Assembly (NCBI RefSeq): GCF_900107645.1
Contig: NZ_FNQN01000001.1
Location: 145,390 to 209,389 of the forward strand
From: Desulfuromusa kysingii
GTDB taxonomy: Bacteria; Desulfobacterota; Desulfuromonadia; Desulfuromonadales; Geopsychrobacteraceae
Length of the DNA: 64,000 nucleotides
Direction of reading: 5' to 3'
Part shown: one piece after another, positions 62,099-64,000 of the stretch
Layout of the letters: each line of letters opens with the position of its first letter
Position numbering within the stretch: position 1 is the stretch's first letter
Program-made: the position numbers and the translations under genes
Notes under the pieces: generated by a model
What the model was told of the DNA's origin: nothing
The model's input: the letters and a program-made list of their open reading frames with translations, nothing else
Database searches by the model: none

Positions 62099-62668
62099 AT
62101 GCGGGTTCTGATTCTTGCTCTTGTTCTCAGCGGTTTTATATGCTTTGCGCCTTCAGTTTATGCTCAGGATGATGGCGCTAGTTCCTATGTTCCGAACCGC
62201 TATGGAGTCGCGTTGTTAGCGGGGAAGGCATATGACCCAGATGCGATCGGAATGTTGTTATTGCAGGGGCAGGTGCTTCTTGATTATGATCGAATCTTCT
62301 GGCACGCTGCACCGGAATCGCTACGGCTTAAACTGGAACTTAACGGTGGACTGACGACCGATGGCCGCTTAAGGACGCTGCTGTCTGTCGATATGCTGGC
62401 GCTGAATTACTTCCAGCAATTGCGCTTCGCAAGTTGGATCCCCTATGCTGAGGCCGGAATCGGCCTGATTTATACCGATTTTCAGGTCGAGGATCAGGGT
62501 TCAAGGATTAATTTTAATCCTCAGCTCGGAGTTGGGTTGGAATATCCTCTGGAAAACGGGCACGCCTTGACTTTGGGGTTACGCCTGCATCATCTTTCCA
62601 ACGGCAACCTGTTGAAGGATAACCGTGGAGTGAATTCGGCTTTGCTACAGGTGGGGTATCTGTTCTGA
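62099..62668 (+). CDS. PagL-like lipid A deacylase / acyloxyacyl hydrolase
   Basis: A 189-residue outer-membrane beta-barrel. The signal peptide is about residues 1-22 (ending SVYAQ). Alternating strands follow, and the PagL catalytic motif is LRLHHLSNGN with His165 and Ser167. The protein ends in Phe (LLQVGYLF), the usual C-terminal outer-membrane signature. PagL removes the 3-O acyl chain of lipid A. In a polyene lipid cluster it might instead cleave or trim the acylated polyene or remodel the outer leaflet around it; that is inference. Confidence 0.82.
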   Translation: MRVLILALVLSGFICFAPSVYAQDDGASSYVPNRYGVALLAGKAYDPDAIGMLLLQGQVLLDYDRIFWHAAPESLRLKLELNGGLTTDGRLRTLLSVDMLALNYFQQLRFASWIPYAEAGIGLIYTDFQVEDQGSRINFNPQLGVGLEYPLENGHALTLGLRLHHLSNGNLLKDNRGVNSALLQVGYLF

Positions 62669-62793
62669 TATTGTTTTTGGGACAGGTACGGTGAAAGTTG
62701 CAAATTCAAGACGAGCAGATCTTCGCAAGAGTCCTCTGGGATTTTACCTCTGCGTCTCAGAGCAACGGTACGGATAATCAGGTTAAAAATAAT

Positions 62794-63234
62794 ATGAAAA
62801 AAGAAGATGTCCCCCAAGAGTTCGGTCTCACTGCGGGTTGCCAGGAAGTGAACTACGCTGTTGATGCTGAAGGTCGTTACACCCTTGAACAGAGTTCCGG
62901 CTGGGAAGTCAAGACGATCGCACTGCAACAGGCTTGGGATGCGATTGCAGATCAACTCTATCAGGTGCTGGCCGAGATCGAGGCTGGAAAGAAGAGCCCT
63001 CTGGCCTACCATATGGTCAAAAATCAGATGGACGCAGCACTGTTATCTCAGTATTCAGGTGTCTCCCGCTGGCGGGTGAAGCGGCATCTGAAGCCGGCCA
63101 TATTTAATAAGCTGGCTGCCGATAAACTTGCCCCATACGCTGAATTGTTCAGTGTCAACGTTGAGCAACTGCGTATGGTGCCAAAACACCCTGAGCAGAT
63201 GCTGGAAGAAACTATTCCAAATAGAGATAAGTAA
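62794..63234 (+). CDS. conserved small protein with HTH-like C-terminal part
   Basis: A 146-residue cytoplasmic protein. Its N-terminal half has VPQEFGLTAGCQEVNYAVDA (about residues 5-24). Its C-terminal half has LSQYSGVSRWRVKRHLKPAI (about 82-101) followed by ELFSVNVEQLRMV, the spacing of an Xre-like helix-turn-helix. No function is established. It sits between the PagL-like gene and the BtrH-N-like gene, 3 bases before the latter. A longer frame from a TTG at 62698 is possible, but no ribosome site supports it. Confidence 0.55.
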   Translation: MKKEDVPQEFGLTAGCQEVNYAVDAEGRYTLEQSSGWEVKTIALQQAWDAIADQLYQVLAEIEAGKKSPLAYHMVKNQMDAALLSQYSGVSRWRVKRHLKPAIFNKLAADKLAPYAELFSVNVEQLRMVPKHPEQMLEETIPNRDK

Positions 63235-63237
63235 CCC

Positions 63238-64000
63238 GTGAAAATTAATTTTCCTCATCGACAATTTGCCCATTGTGAAAGTGGTGTTACCGCTAACCTT
63301 TTAAATTATCATGGGTTTCCCTGTTCTGAAGCGATGGCTTTTGGTATTGGCGGCGGGCTTTTCTTTGCTTATGTCCCCTTTATTAAGCTTAACTTTCTGC
63401 CGCTGACAACGTTCCGGACCGGCCCCGGCAGTATCTTTGCGAAGGCCACCAAAAGGCTCGGGATTGAGATCAAAAGAGAAAAGTTCAGTAACCCTGATGT
63501 CGCGGAACAAAGACTTGATCGCCTGATTGCAGAGGGACATCCTGTTGGTGCCCAAACCGGAGTGTTCTGGCTGCCGTTCTTTCCCCCCGCCTACAGGTTT
63601 CATTTCAATGGCCACAATCTGGTGGTTATCGGTAAAGAAGGTAACGAATATTTAATCAGTGATCCTATTTTTGAGGAGCCAGTCCGTTGCCCTGTGGAAG
63701 ATTTACGTAAGGCCCGCTTTGCAAAAGGGGCTCTCGCACCGAAGGGAAAACTTTATTATATTGCAAACATGCCGCAACGGTTTGATTTGCCACAGGCGGT
63801 TTCAGCTGGAATCAAAGAGGTCTGCCGGGGAATGTTGAAAACTCCGGTGCCGCTGGCTGGGGTTCGCGGTATCCGTTTGCTGGCCCGGCAATTGGTTAAG
63901 TGGCCTGGTAAGTTCGATGAGAAGCAGACGTTGCTCTACCTTGGTCATGTTATTCGTATGCAGGAAGAGATCGGCACCGGGGGTGGTGGTTTCCGCTTTA
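63238..64000 (+). CDS. BtrH N-terminal-domain-like protein, 3' end beyond the window
   Basis: At least 254 residues, cut by the window end, starting at GTG 63238. The start FPHRQFAHCESGVTANLLNY has the Cys9 and His7 of the BtrH_N (C39-peptidase-like) fold. HNLVVIGKEGNEYLISDPIF (about residues 126-145) has the second conserved His and the SDP motif. BtrH transfers an acyl group from an ACP to an amine in butirosin synthesis. By analogy this protein could move an acyl chain from one of the two ACPs. The region after residue 180 looks like the DUF4872 part. Confidence 0.72.
   Translation, partial: MKINFPHRQFAHCESGVTANLLNYHGFPCSEAMAFGIGGGLFFAYVPFIKLNFLPLTTFRTGPGSIFAKATKRLGIEIKREKFSNPDVAEQRLDRLIAEGHPVGAQTGVFWLPFFPPAYRFHFNGHNLVVIGKEGNEYLISDPIFEEPVRCPVEDLRKARFAKGALAPKGKLYYIANMPQRFDLPQAVSAGIKEVCRGMLKTPVPLAGVRGIRLLARQLVKWPGKFDEKQTLLYLGHVIRMQEEIGTGGGGFRF

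Noticed and set aside
37638-64000. Dialkylresorcinol/flexirubin (DarA/DarB) pathway as the main product
   Set aside because: No DarA-like cyclase/aromatase pair is visible, and the gene set fits aryl polyene export and lipid attachment better.
1-64000. CRISPR array, prophage or insertion sequence
   Set aside because: No regularly spaced repeats, and no transposase, integrase or phage structural genes, were seen in any frame.

Overview
The window looks like chromosome of a Desulfuromonadales-type bacterium (Desulfuromonas / Pelobacter / Geobacter relatives). The reasons are family-level recognition only: a flagellar locus with DUF5610, FlgM, FlgN, FlgK, FlgL, CsrA and FliW in series, a homodimeric pyruvate:ferredoxin oxidoreductase typical of anaerobes, a plant-type GshA, and ffs next to dnaX-ybaB-recR. 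No database search was possible, so the taxon is an inference.

Region 1 (1-23373) is a late flagellar locus. It runs flgM-flgN-flgK-flgL-csrA-fliW, then a CMP-pseudaminic acid pathway (pseB, pseC, pseF, pseG, a hexapeptide acyltransferase, an ATP-grasp ligase, pseI), a methyltransferase, a Maf-type flagellin glycosyltransferase, flagellin, flaG, fliD, fliS, a fliT-like gene, a PilZ protein, a convergent diguanylate cyclase, a fliK-like gene and an FlhB-C-terminal-like gene. The logic is coherent: sigma-28 and FlgM time expression, CsrA and FliW probably gate flagellin translation, and Pse enzymes plus Maf glycosylate flagellin. The usual GNAT-type PseH is absent, and two unexpected enzymes sit where it would be expected.

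Region 2 (23374-37440) is mostly housekeeping. It holds tRNA-Ser(GGA) followed by a structured element that re-uses the 3' end of the tRNA (reminiscent of E. coli rtT), a 118-bp palindromic repeat, the SRP RNA, dnaX, ybaB, recR, PFOR, an AEC transporter, an attenuator-like leader ahead of an aminotransferase, gshA and transketolase.

Region 3 (37638-64000, running off the end) is a large, tightly overlapping aryl-polyene-type biosynthetic cluster. It has a ketoreductase, four ketosynthases with intact Cys-His-His, two ketosynthase-like proteins that lack the cysteine, two ACPs, an aromatic amino acid ammonia-lyase, a PaaK-like ligase, two hotdog dehydratase-like proteins, a thioesterase, acyltransferases, a LolA-like carrier, an MMPL exporter and a DUF3261-like lipoprotein. 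Unusual additions are a phytoene-desaturase-like FAD enzyme, three consecutive B12-binding radical SAM enzymes, a glycosyltransferase-DUF2062-LpxL fusion, a PagL-like deacylase, a small HTH-like protein and a BtrH-N-like protein. The inferred product is an aromatic-capped polyene lipid carried to the outer membrane. The radical SAM block suggests an oxygen-independent modification that I do not know from the characterised aryl polyene pathways, and it is the best candidate for an undescribed system here.
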